DNA of 55,301 nt, taken from Paracoccaceae bacterium (GTDB lineage: Bacteria; Pseudomonadota; Alphaproteobacteria; Rhodobacterales; Rhodobacteraceae). Position numbers and translations under genes: made by a program. The notes under the pieces are model-generated. The model did no database searches. It saw nothing but the letters and a program-made list of their open reading frames with translations, and was not told where the DNA came from. Of this stretch, positions 7,774 to 15,959 are shown piece after piece (within the stretch, counting starts at the first letter, position 1; the number at the start of each line of letters is the position of its first letter). The stretch spans positions 1 to 55,301 of the forward strand of contig JAKVCO010000023.1 of NCBI GenBank assembly GCA_022448245.1, given 5' to 3'.

Positions 7774-7826
7774 ATTGGGGCGCGTTTTGAGCGGGACCCA
7801 GCGCGTGTTGAGAAAGGTGTGAGGCG

Positions 7827-9749
7827 ATGAGCCAGATGTCAGATCAGATGGAGCTTCGTGAGGAGGAAATCCTTGCCCACTATGCGGCGGCGCTGGCGCT
7901 TCTGGATGGGTTTGATCATGCGCCGCGTGTGGGCAAGGCACGGGTGGCGGCGGCTGAGGTTTCGCCGGGAGTGGGCGTGTCGCGGCGCCGGTTTCGGTCA
8001 ACGACGCCCGGATTGTCCGCTGCGCGGACGACGCGGGCCGCAGGCGTTGATTTGCGGGAGCGGATTGAGACAGGTGAGCTCCTTTCGCCGCTTCAGGCCT
8101 CGGTGTTGACGTCGCTGAGGCGCGCGTTGGCGATCGCGATGGCGGTGGGAGAGGCCTACGGCGAACGCACTGAGCTTGCCGCGTTTAAGCGGGAGAACCT
8201 TTCGGGCGGCGTGGCCACTGCGCGCGCTGGGGAGTTTCGGGAGCTGATGACAGCTGAGGCACTGGCAGTGCTCTTTGTCTTTGGGTCGGCTACGGCGTTT
8301 CTGATGGCGCCCCATGCCACCGAGGACAGTGTTGATATTGGCGACGTAGAGGAGGTGCTGACCGAGAACGCGCCCTTGGCGCTGCATGGCGCCTTGTGGG
8401 AGCTCGATCAGCTTCTCGCGCAGCATGGCAGTGATGAGGGCCGCGCGGTGTCGACTGTTCTGGCATATGCAGAGGCGTTGATGACGAAGGTCGCAGCGCG
8501 CGCTGAGAATGCGGGTTGTCTAGAGCCGTTCCGGGCCGCGGCCTGGCATGTGGAGGCGGATGACTTCGCGATCCGTGGGTTTGAGCCCGCCACTAAGGCG
8601 AAATCCTCCACCCTGACCATGACGTTCAAAGCGCCGCATGAGGTGGTGGGGAACCACATCGCCAAGTACCAGGCCATGAAGCTCGCCAAGATGCTGATGG
8701 CTTACGACTTTGAGCGGCGGCTGAACCCTTTCGCGGAGCTTGGGGGCTTTATCTTCACCTTCATGGGCGATGGCGCGCCGGGCACGGGCAAGACGACCCT
8801 CATCCAGATGATGGCGGGGTTGATCCACGGGTATTGCGAGGTGGCGGGCGTTCCGTTCCGCTACCAGAACCTCTCCACCGACAATATCGACAGCTATCAG
8901 GGCAAGTCGGGTCAGAACGCCAAGGCCTTCATCAATAACGTCATCGACCCGGGCGTCATCGGTTTTGGCACGATCGACGATATCGACCAACTGGCAGGCA
9001 AGCGGGGCGACCGGCAATCCTCAGCAGGGCAGCTGGAGATCACCGCGGTGCTTATGGAGAGTTTCGCAGGCGCCAACACGGTTGTGCGCGGGAATTGCAC
9101 CTTTGGCATGTTCTCGAACTATCCTGAAAACGTGGATGACGCGCTGCGCCAGCGAGCGGGGGGGCGGTTCCTTGTGGACGGACCGCAGACGCGGGAGGAC
9201 TACATCGACATCCTCGCGCTGCTCATGGGCAAGAACCATGACATCCCCGTCGGCGCGCACGAGATGATGGCCGCTCAGGAGATCAAAAAGGCAGTGGCGG
9301 CCTCGTTCGAGAGCCATGCCAAGCCGCACGAAGCAGGCCTGCTCGAGGTCTTTGACCGGGTCTACGGCCAGGTGGGGGAGCTTGATACGCTCGCCAAGCT
9401 CGGCACCTATCTGAAGGGCATTCAGGAGGCTGATAGCCGCTTCACAGGTCGCGCGATCAAGAACATCACGGATGCAGTGAAAGTCCGCGCGATGGATTTC
9501 GAATTGCCGGATGAATGGATGGAGGAGCCTGAGCTCTTCCTCCGCAAAGACTACGACGCCAAGAAAGCCATGATCGCGGAGCTCCGCGTGCCCATCACGA
9601 CCGAAATGGTGATCCAGGAGATCAACCGCTACGCCGATAGTGAGTTCCGCTACGCCGATAAATCCGACGAGGTCGCGATCACCGAGATGGTCCGCGATAT
9701 GGGCCGCACGGCAGAGGCGAAGCGGCGGTATTTGGAGGGTGAGGGATGA
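7827..9749 (+). CDS. AAA+ family ATPase with long helical N-terminal domain
   Basis: In this 640-residue protein, residues 1-300 are helical with no recognised domain. The ATPase core follows: Walker A GDGAPGTGKTT (about 314-324), Walker B-like VIGFGTIDDIDQL (about 377-389), a sensor-like strand GNCTFGMFSNYPE (about 422-434) and DDALRQRAGGRFLVD with a candidate arginine finger (about 443). A helical lid region and charged C-terminus follow. The spacing fits the classic AAA group with an IDDID variant of the usual DExx. There is no membrane segment. It is the only obvious energy-using enzyme of the 5056-13379 cluster and probably remodels or loads one of its partners, such as the coiled-coil protein or the membrane proteins. 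The substrate is unknown. Confidence 0.85.
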   Translation: MSQMSDQMELREEEILAHYAAALALLDGFDHAPRVGKARVAAAEVSPGVGVSRRRFRSTTPGLSAARTTRAAGVDLRERIETGELLSPLQASVLTSLRRALAIAMAVGEAYGERTELAAFKRENLSGGVATARAGEFRELMTAEALAVLFVFGSATAFLMAPHATEDSVDIGDVEEVLTENAPLALHGALWELDQLLAQHGSDEGRAVSTVLAYAEALMTKVAARAENAGCLEPFRAAAWHVEADDFAIRGFEPATKAKSSTLTMTFKAPHEVVGNHIAKYQAMKLAKMLMAYDFERRLNPFAELGGFIFTFMGDGAPGTGKTTLIQMMAGLIHGYCEVAGVPFRYQNLSTDNIDSYQGKSGQNAKAFINNVIDPGVIGFGTIDDIDQLAGKRGDRQSSAGQLEITAVLMESFAGANTVVRGNCTFGMFSNYPENVDDALRQRAGGRFLVDGPQTREDYIDILALLMGKNHDIPVGAHEMMAAQEIKKAVAASFESHAKPHEAGLLEVFDRVYGQVGELDTLAKLGTYLKGIQEADSRFTGRAIKNITDAVKVRAMDFELPDEWMEEPELFLRKDYDAKKAMIAELRVPITTEMVIQEINRYADSEFRYADKSDEVAITEMVRDMGRTAEAKRRYLEGEG

Positions 9750-10483
9750 GTCACACTCGGACAAGGCGTGCCTCACGGCACATTCCTGATGCAATCAAGC
9801 GCCAGCTAAGACAGGAGGCTGGTTTCGGCTGTCTTTTCTGCGGAGCGATTATCTGTACCTACGAGCATATATTGGACTTCGCCCAATCCAGAGCACATGA
9901 TCCAGACAAAATGGGTTATATTTGCCATCAGTGCCACGGAAAGGTGACAAGAAAATATTGGTCTAAAGCGGCGGTGGAAGCGGCGAAAGAGGATCCCTAT
10001 TGCAAGAGACTGGGATTTGCGCACGAGTTTGTTTTTTCTCCTGATACTGGGAAGACTGTAAAAATGGGCTCCGTCACAATGGACGGCGTCCAAAACCAAC
10101 TCGTAATATTTGACGAGCCAGTAATCTCTATTGCCTGCCAACCAGAAGATGGGCTGATCCTTTTGAATGTTCGTCTGCATGATGAGAAGGGGCAGCTTTT
10201 TCTCGAAATCGTCGATAATGAATGGCGAATCCGACCTAGCTCTTGGGACGTCGAATGCGTCGGTGGGCGTGTGGCCTTACAAAGGAAGTCGGGTGATAAA
10301 CCTTTGATCATCTCTTCGCGAGACGATGGGGTGCTTGAATTTCAGAACATGGATTTTAAGCACAGAGGGGTTCGCATCACTGCTGATCGAGCAGGCATGC
10401 AGGCTCACTTCCCAAACCGGCCTCCAATAACTATCCACGGCGCCCATTTAGCAGATGCCATATCAGGAATCGTGATCGGCTAA
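9746..10483 (+). CDS. HNH-type putative nuclease with C-terminal domain of unknown function
   Basis: In this 245-residue protein, the first 70 residues carry a treble-clef/HNH pattern: Cys29 and Cys32 in CLFCG, His41 in YEHI, His51, then Cys60, Cys63 and His64 in ICHQCHGK. Residues 90-245 are beta-rich with no recognised domain (for example PVISIACQPEDGLILLNVRL). The base composition is clearly more AT-rich than the AAA+ gene, indicating transfer, yet its ATG overlaps the ATPase stop by four bases (ATGA). It may be a nuclease effector or cargo carried by the cluster, or a degenerate zinc-binding domain. Nuclease activity is inferred from the motif only. Confidence 0.65.
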   Translation: MSHTRTRRASRHIPDAIKRQLRQEAGFGCLFCGAIICTYEHILDFAQSRAHDPDKMGYICHQCHGKVTRKYWSKAAVEAAKEDPYCKRLGFAHEFVFSPDTGKTVKMGSVTMDGVQNQLVIFDEPVISIACQPEDGLILLNVRLHDEKGQLFLEIVDNEWRIRPSSWDVECVGGRVALQRKSGDKPLIISSRDDGVLEFQNMDFKHRGVRITADRAGMQAHFPNRPPITIHGAHLADAISGIVIG

Positions 10484-10609
10484 ATGGGCGGGCCTTCCAC
10501 CACATATCTAGCTGATGGTCTTAGTCTGTATCGTAGATTTGGATTGGCCTGTTCGTTCGCCTTGGACGACGAAGCAAGTGTCTTTCGATATGGACGGATA
10601 ACCCAATGA
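10484..10609 (+). CDS. possible 41-residue small protein
   Basis: The ATG follows the TAA of the HNH gene directly (TAAATG), and the frame runs to TGA 10607-10609, which overlaps the ATG of the next gene (ATGA). It encodes MGGPSTTYLADGLSLYRRFG and 21 further residues; no motif is recognised and no strong ribosome-binding site is visible. Exact abutment at both ends supports a real gene. It is AT-rich like the HNH gene and likely arrived with it. Confidence 0.4.
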   Translation: MGGPSTTYLADGLSLYRRFGLACSFALDDEASVFRYGRITQ

Positions 10610-10917
10610 TCCTCGCCGCCACCTTCATCATCCCAGCGGTTATCGCGATCCTAACGGGTCTGCGTGGCTACAAGGACAAGCCGCGGACCGGGAAGGATTT
10701 CGCCATCGGCGCGCTTTGGACGATCCTCTTTGGCTCGGTCCTCGTGTTCGCTTGGCATGCGGCGTGGTTGGGCGCGGTTTCGATGGCGGCAGGCGCGGGG
10801 GACGGTCTTGTGGGCGGGGCTATGTTCAACCTCGTGGTTTCTTTCGTCATCTGGTTCCCGTGTCTCATGATCTCCTACGTGTTCAACGCGCAGCGGGGGC
10901 TTGCTCATGACAGGTGA
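10606..10917 (+). CDS. small polytopic membrane protein
   Basis: This 103-residue protein has three predicted membrane segments: MILAATFIIPAVIAILTGL (1-19), FAIGALWTILFGSVLVFAWH (about 32-51) and MFNLVVSFVIWFPCLMISYV (about 74-93). Charged loops contain RGYKDKPRTGKD. It overlaps the following gene by eleven bases and is GC-rich like the framework genes. Function is unknown; it is probably the membrane component of the cluster together with the next gene. Confidence 0.65.
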   Translation: MILAATFIIPAVIAILTGLRGYKDKPRTGKDFAIGALWTILFGSVLVFAWHAAWLGAVSMAAGAGDGLVGGAMFNLVVSFVIWFPCLMISYVFNAQRGLAHDR

Positions 10918-11236
10918 GGCGTTCTCGCTCCAGCTTATTGGGCCGGCGGTCGTGCTCGTGGCGCTGGCGTGGGTCCTGCCCACGCAGGTGGCCAAGCGCA
11001 TGCCCGAGACGATGACGGCGCTCGCCATCAACATGGTCTTCTCGGCGGCCGCGCTCTGGGGCTTTGCCGCGCTGGGCTTTGCGCTGAGCTATTATCTGCA
11101 GGGTGTGCCGGTGAGTATGCTTTGGAGCGGTTCGCAGCATTTCATCATGCTTGGTCTCTTGGCAGGGATGTTCTGGGGGCCAATCCTCCTCCTCGCGCTG
11201 GCGATGGAGCCGCAGAAATGGAGGCCTGACCTATGA
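10907..11236 (+). CDS. small polytopic membrane protein
   Basis: This 109-residue protein has hydrophobic segments near residues 9-27 (LIGPAVVLVALAWVLPTQV), 37-62 (TALAINMVFSAAALWGFAAL) and 78-100 (HFIMLGLLAGMFWGPILLLAL). The ATG at 10907 is chosen over TTG 10901 because a G-rich ribosome-binding stretch (GGGGG) lies about eight bases upstream. It overlaps both neighbours, including ATGA with the downstream gene. No family is recognised. Confidence 0.65.
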   Translation: MTGEAFSLQLIGPAVVLVALAWVLPTQVAKRMPETMTALAINMVFSAAALWGFAALGFALSYYLQGVPVSMLWSGSQHFIMLGLLAGMFWGPILLLALAMEPQKWRPDL

Positions 11237-12543
11237 GACGGCTGATCGAAAAGGGCCTGATGTATGGCAATCTCGTGCCGGTACGGTCGCCTGCGCTGGT
11301 GGCCCGCTATAACCGTGCGCTCAAGCATCTGACGGGGCGCGAGACGGCGCTGGGCGACTTCCACATCGATATCTCAGGCTACTCGCCCGAGGTGGGCGCA
11401 GAGCTTGGCGATGACCTCTATCTCAACCACAACGGGGTGAACCGGCAGTTCATTTTGCTGTCGCTCGATCAAGCGCGCGCGCCGCTGCTCAATGCTCAGT
11501 TCTCAACCTCCCGCGATATCCTCAAGCAGTTCATCGCTGCCAATTCGGCAGAGCTTTTTGCGCTGACAGCCCAAGATGCGGTGGCGGGCGAGCTTATCGA
11601 TAGCGTACATGACGTGCGCACGCCCGAGCGGCTCATGGCTATCGGTCGCATCAAGGTTGAGGCCGATACGACGGCCGAGACGGTGCGCAAGGCCGCGCGT
11701 CTCGGTGAGATGATCGATCAATTCAAAGCTGAGACAGACGCTTGGTATGACGACGTGCTGATCGCGCAGATGATCGGCCTTGCGAAAGAGACGGGCGACG
11801 TCGTGCGAAATCCCGTGCAGCTCAGTCAGATGTCATTTGAGCAGAGCGATTTCTGGACCTCGCATTTCGGCGGTCTCTTTGTCTTCCGGGATGTTGAGGC
11901 GCCCGCGGTACTGGGTGCCGCTGAGATCGCAGATGAACGCGTGATCCCTCTGTCTGATCGGGCCGCCATCGCGGCTTGGCTGCAAGAGAACGCCCTCGTT
12001 GAACCCATCGTCAAATCGCGCGGCATCGATGCGGCGGGGATCATTCGCCAGAAGATGGACTTCTTGCTGGTGAGCCACGCCGCGGAACAGGGCGACGATG
12101 TAGCAGGGGCCGACAGGCGCGCTCTACGTGCCATGGCCCGGCGTCACAGCGGTGATCTGCCGAAAGAGTACACGGGCCTCGAAGCCCTGCACCGCTGGGC
12201 GACGGAGGGCGGGCGTTGGCCCCAGATTTCCAGCGACCACCCCGCCTACTTTTACGCGTTGCGCGCCGCCGATGTTCCCCAGCGAGACTTGGTGAATAGG
12301 CTTTTGGCCCAGCTCGCCCCGCTTGATGTCCGTCAGCTCTTCATCTGCCACAAAGAGCTCTTCTACCAACGCTACGGCACCTGGCCCGACTCCAAGCGCG
12401 CCTTCGTGGTAGATTTCCTGGCAAGAGAGTATCAGGTGGACAAAGAAGGGGCGCGCCAGGCGCTTTTTGGACACGAGCCCGAAATGGCTGAACCCGATAT
12501 CATCGAACGGGTCGGGCCCTGGGGCGCGGTTAGGAGGTTGTGA
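11233..12543 (+). CDS. DUF6638-like protein of unknown function
   Basis: This 436-residue soluble protein starts MRRLIEKGLMYGNLVPVRSP and contains GDFHIDISGYSPEVGAELGD and a C-terminal cysteine/tyrosine-rich CHKELFYQRYGTWPDSKRAF. I associate this pattern, from memory, with the uncharacterised family DUF6638 of Rhodobacteraceae; the assignment needs a profile search. No catalytic motif or membrane segment is evident. It is coupled by ATGA to the membrane protein upstream and by TGATG to the small membrane protein downstream, implying matched production. It may be a cytoplasmic effector held at the membrane by its neighbours. Confidence 0.7.
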   Translation: MRRLIEKGLMYGNLVPVRSPALVARYNRALKHLTGRETALGDFHIDISGYSPEVGAELGDDLYLNHNGVNRQFILLSLDQARAPLLNAQFSTSRDILKQFIAANSAELFALTAQDAVAGELIDSVHDVRTPERLMAIGRIKVEADTTAETVRKAARLGEMIDQFKAETDAWYDDVLIAQMIGLAKETGDVVRNPVQLSQMSFEQSDFWTSHFGGLFVFRDVEAPAVLGAAEIADERVIPLSDRAAIAAWLQENALVEPIVKSRGIDAAGIIRQKMDFLLVSHAAEQGDDVAGADRRALRAMARRHSGDLPKEYTGLEALHRWATEGGRWPQISSDHPAYFYALRAADVPQRDLVNRLLAQLAPLDVRQLFICHKELFYQRYGTWPDSKRAFVVDFLAREYQVDKEGARQALFGHEPEMAEPDIIERVGPWGAVRRL

Positions 12544-12815
12544 TGGTGATCTTTCGTTTGTTCATCATCATGATGGTGATTTCGACCGTGCTCTACATCG
12601 TGCTCAGTTTCACCGGACGCCGGAACCAAAGGGCGAAGCTCGAAGAGAAATGGCGCGCCGACTTGATGGTCGGTGACCGCGAGCAATGGCTAAGGCTGGA
12701 GCTTGCCAAATACGACCACTCGCTAAAACGGCGGCTGACCCTACTCGTTTTTGTCTTGCCACTGGCCTTTCTAGTGTTCATCGGCATCATGCTTTACGTA
12801 CAGAACTTCATGTGA
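12543..12815 (+). CDS. small two-helix membrane protein
   Basis: This 90-residue protein has two membrane segments, MVIFRLFIIMMVISTVLYIV (1-20) and RLTLLVFVLPLAFLVFIGIM (about 64-83), around a charged linker with an LEEKWRADLMVGDREQW core. The ATG 12543 shares a base with the preceding TGA, and TAGGAGG lies five bases upstream, which decides this start. The fold resembles small inner-membrane anchors. Function is unknown. Confidence 0.65.
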   Translation: MVIFRLFIIMMVISTVLYIVLSFTGRRNQRAKLEEKWRADLMVGDREQWLRLELAKYDHSLKRRLTLLVFVLPLAFLVFIGIMLYVQNFM

Positions 12816-12821
12816 GGGCCC

Positions 12822-13379
12822 ATGTACTACTTTAAATGGTCGATCCGCCTCTTCTTCTTCGCGATCATCGCAGCCTTCCTTCACTACACACTGCCGCAGC
12901 GTGATATCGTGCAGGTCACGGGGACAGAGATCCTGCGCCAGGACTTCACGGGCTGGAACCGGGTGTTTTATGCGCAGGCCGATAGCGGCAACGACAACAC
13001 TGTCGCCAACAGAGACTTGCGCCTCATCTCGACGCAGCTACCCAATGGCCGCTCCTACGTATACCGGAACGAGGACACGGGCTTCGGCTGGCCGCCTTAT
13101 TTCAAACTCGATTCCTCAAACTTGCAGGCCGACGCGCAAGCCGCCGCACGCAGCGCCGATGGCTGGTATGTTGTTCGCCACTACGGCTGGCGTAGCGAGT
13201 TTCTGACGATTTACCCCAACGCAATCTCCATGCGTCCCATCGAAAGCCCCGACGTGCGCTTGATCCCATGGTTCAACATCGCGGTGCTCGTCATTCTCTT
13301 TGCGATCTATTGGGCAATCTCAGTGCGCGTGAAACGCTTTTGGGACAACCGCGTCACGCGAGTGTTCGAGGGCGATTAA
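12822..13379 (+). CDS. DUF1523 family membrane protein
   Basis: This 185-residue protein has an N-terminal signal anchor (RLFFFAIIAAFLHYTLPQ, about 7-24), a periplasmic-type middle domain with DIVQVTGTEI, YRNEDTGFGWPPYFKLD and HYGWRSEFLTIYPNAISMRP, and a C-terminal membrane segment (WFNIAVLVILFAIYWAISV, about 149-167). The order and the GWPPYFKLD and HYGWR blocks match DUF1523, a Rhodobacteraceae-rich family of unknown function. It closes the 5056-13379 cluster and is followed by a palindromic repeat that probably ends transcription. It would give the cluster a domain outside the inner membrane. Confidence 0.8.
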   Translation: MYYFKWSIRLFFFAIIAAFLHYTLPQRDIVQVTGTEILRQDFTGWNRVFYAQADSGNDNTVANRDLRLISTQLPNGRSYVYRNEDTGFGWPPYFKLDSSNLQADAQAAARSADGWYVVRHYGWRSEFLTIYPNAISMRPIESPDVRLIPWFNIAVLVILFAIYWAISVRVKRFWDNRVTRVFEGD

Positions 13380-13454
13380 AACCTGAAAAACGTTTGAACG
13401 CGCAGCCTCTCTCAAGATCCCATTTTCAGGATATGGCAGCGTTATTTCGCGCTT

Positions 13455-13551
13455 GTGCCTCCGGCGGAAGTACGAAGCACAGAGAAGCCGGGCGCCGCGC
13501 CACTTTCTTCGTGCGCTGTACTTCGGGGAGTGCGAGGGGCAGCGCCCCTCG
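13455..13551. repeat. interspersed palindromic repeat, full copy B; probable bidirectional terminator
   Basis: The element starts TGCCTCCGGCGGAAGTACG. Its inverted arms (GAAGTACG...GCAC and TTCTTCGTGC...GTACTTC) are followed by a second hairpin, GAGGGGCAGCGCCCCTC. It lies in the gap between the convergent DUF1523 and ALDH16 genes, three bases from the ALDH16 stop. It shares order and sequence with 17686-17772. The paired hairpins suit a REP-type element doubling as a terminator. Confidence 0.75.
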
Positions 13552-13553
13552 TG

Positions 13554-15887
13554 TCAGCCTTCGCCGTATGGCACCCAGATCGTCTTGATCTCTGTTCCGT
13601 GTTCCAGCGCCTGACGAATGTCTTTGGCGGCCCAATCGTGTGTGACAGGCGACATCCAAGTTCGTTTCAGGTTGCCGGCAGATGCGGCCTCGATATCGGC
13701 GGCGGCACCACGAGGTGTGAAACTCCAAAGGGCGTCTAGGTTCAGGTGCTCTGCGAGGGTCTTTGAAAGCTCTTCTGTCATACCTGTGAGGATGTTGAGC
13801 ACGCCTGCAGGGACGTCTGAGGTTTCGAGGACCTGCACAAGCTCCAGCGCAGTCATTGGGAACGGGGTCGAGGCAACGGCGACCACCGAGTTGCCCATGG
13901 CCAATGCGGCCGCCGCGGGAGCCAAAAGGCCCAGAAGCGGCTGGTCGTCTCCGGCAAGGATGCCGATCGTGCCCACAGCCTCGCGCATTGCGAGCGCGGT
14001 GCCCCGCATGGGCACGGGCTTGGCCGCGCCGTCCAATTTGTCAGCCCAAGCAGCAGCGGTAAATAGGGCGTTCAGTGTGGCTTCTACCTCAGCTTTGCCG
14101 CCGCGCTTGCCTGTTTGCGCATCAATGCTCTTTGAGAATGCATCAGCTCGAGCGCCGAGGTTCTCCGCCAGGAAATAGAGGATTTGCGCGCGCGCGTGGC
14201 CTGTTGTTCGGGCCCACTTGGTCCCCGCTGCGGCCTCAACGGCGTTACGGACGTCTTTGCGGTTGGCGATTGGTGCTTGGCCAAGCAAAGCACCGCGCGG
14301 CGTGAATACGTTGCGGGAATACCCGCTATCGGGTCGCGCCTGTTTACCGCCGATGTAAAGCTTGCCGGTAACGTCGATCGCTGCGTCTGCGGGCCCGGAA
14401 GACCCGATGGCTGGCTCCACCACGCTAGCGGCTTTAGCTGTACCCTTCTCTTTGGTGTAGGCGAGGAGGCCCTCCCAACCACCTTCGCGGCCATAGCCGC
14501 TTTCACGCACACCGCCGAACCCTGCTGCCGCATCGAAGAGGTTCGTGGCGTTTACCCAAACAACTCCGGCTGCAAGCTTGGGCGCAATGTCGAGCGCGAG
14601 GTTCACGTTCTCGGTCCAGATCGTTGCCGCCAGTCCATAGCGCGTGTTGTTTGCTACCTGCACGGCTTCGCCCGGCGTCCGGAACGTGGTGCCGACGAGA
14701 ACGGGGCCAAAGATCTCTTCCTGCATGAGGTGAGAGGCTGTTGAGAGGCCGGTGATTAGCGTTGGCGGGTAAAAGCATCCCTCAGTCGGGATTGGTGTCG
14801 GTGTGTGGTAGGTTTCGCCTTCATCATTGCCGTCCACCAGCGACTTGATCGTCGCCAGCTGAACAGGGTCCACAATCGCCCCGATGTCGATGGATTTATC
14901 GAGCGGATCGCCAATCCGCAGCGTGGCCATGCGCGCCTTGAGCTTGGTGTAGAACGCCTCGGCGATGCCCTCCTGCACAAGGAGGCGCGAGCCTGCACAG
15001 CAGACCTGCCCTTGGTTGAACCAGATCGCGTCTACGAGGCCCTCAATGGCGCTGTCGATGTCGGCGTCATCAAAGACGATGTAGGGGCTCTTACCCCCTA
15101 GCTCTAGCGTCAGGGGAATGCCTCGCCCACCCGTCGCCTTGCGAATCGCGCGACCCACCGAGGTCGACCCCGTGAAGGCGATCTTATCGACCTCAGCCGA
15201 CGTGATCATCTCACCTACCGCGCCGTCGCCGGTGACGATGTTGACCACGCCCTTTGGCATGCCCGCCTGACGGCAGATATCGGCAAAGAGAAGCGCCGTG
15301 AGGGAGGTGTATTCTGCAGGCTTCAGCACCACTGTGTTACCCATGGCGAGCGCTGGCGCGATTTTCCACGCCAGCATCAAGAGCGGGAAGTTCCACGGGA
15401 TAATCTGCCCGCAGACGCCCAAGGCCTCGCGGTCCGGCAACTCAGATGCCATCAGCTGGGCCATGCCCGCGTGATAGTAGAAATGACGCTGAGCGAGGGG
15501 GATATCGATATCCCGAGCTTCGCGAATTGGCTTGCCATTATCGAGGCTCTCAAGGACGGCAAAGAGGCGCGAGTGTTTTTGCAGAAGGCGCGCAATTGCA
15601 TAGAGCACGCGCGCCCGTTTGTGTCCGTCCTTAGCCCACGCGCTCTGCGCTTTGCGGGCAGCCTTCACAGCGCGGTCGACATCGGCCTGCGTCGCCTGTG
15701 AAAGCGTGGCGAGCACATTACCATTCGCCGGGTTTTTGGCCTCGAAACTGTCTGTAGGCTCGGTGAAGGCGCCATCAATGAAGTGCCCGAAGCGATCGCC
15801 TTGATCGACGAGCCACGCTAGCGCCTCTTCCCGGCTCTCAGGCACGGGGCCGTAGTCCATGGTGTCGAAGATTTCTTTGATGGTCAT
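13554..15887 (-). CDS. ALDH16-type aldehyde dehydrogenase with second, truncated ALDH domain
   Basis: In this 777-residue protein, residues about 30-480 form a full aldehyde dehydrogenase with [20 protein letters not shown], the base glutamate in LELGGKSPY (about 261) and the nucleophile in [11 protein letters not shown] (about 296). Residues about 495-777 repeat the N-terminal part of an ALDH fold but have no cysteine/glutamate active site. This tandem form is the hallmark of ALDH16; bacterial members, unlike the human protein, keep the cysteine. The gene follows deoC by 72 bases on the same strand. DeoC releases acetaldehyde, so oxidation of acetaldehyde to acetate is a plausible role. Substrate and cofactor are not shown by sequence. 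Confidence 0.85.
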   Translation of the reverse strand: MTIKEIFDTMDYGPVPESREEALAWLVDQGDRFGHFIDGAFTEPTDSFEAKNPANGNVLATLSQATQADVDRAVKAARKAQSAWAKDGHKRARVLYAIARLLQKHSRLFAVLESLDNGKPIREARDIDIPLAQRHFYYHAGMAQLMASELPDREALGVCGQIIPWNFPLLMLAWKIAPALAMGNTVVLKPAEYTSLTALLFADICRQAGMPKGVVNIVTGDGAVGEMITSAEVDKIAFTGSTSVGRAIRKATGGRGIPLTLELGGKSPYIVFDDADIDSAIEGLVDAIWFNQGQVCCAGSRLLVQEGIAEAFYTKLKARMATLRIGDPLDKSIDIGAIVDPVQLATIKSLVDGNDEGETYHTPTPIPTEGCFYPPTLITGLSTASHLMQEEIFGPVLVGTTFRTPGEAVQVANNTRYGLAATIWTENVNLALDIAPKLAAGVVWVNATNLFDAAAGFGGVRESGYGREGGWEGLLAYTKEKGTAKAASVVEPAIGSSGPADAAIDVTGKLYIGGKQARPDSGYSRNVFTPRGALLGQAPIANRKDVRNAVEAAAGTKWARTTGHARAQILYFLAENLGARADAFSKSIDAQTGKRGGKAEVEATLNALFTAAAWADKLDGAAKPVPMRGTALAMREAVGTIGILAGDDQPLLGLLAPAAAALAMGNSVVAVASTPFPMTALELVQVLETSDVPAGVLNILTGMTEELSKTLAEHLNLDALWSFTPRGAAADIEAASAGNLKRTWMSPVTHDWAAKDIRQALEHGTEIKTIWVPYGEG

Positions 15888-15959
15888 TGCGCTGCTCCGT
15901 CGTAGAGCGATGAGGCTTGTTTTTGGTTGATCGCGAACTTTCTCGAGCAGATCATGGTG

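Noticed and set aside
7711..8001. 96-residue minus frame with FFVPRTSAGGIRR
   Set aside because: Comes from the repeat element and the antisense of the ATPase gene; the same peptide arises at the other repeat copies.
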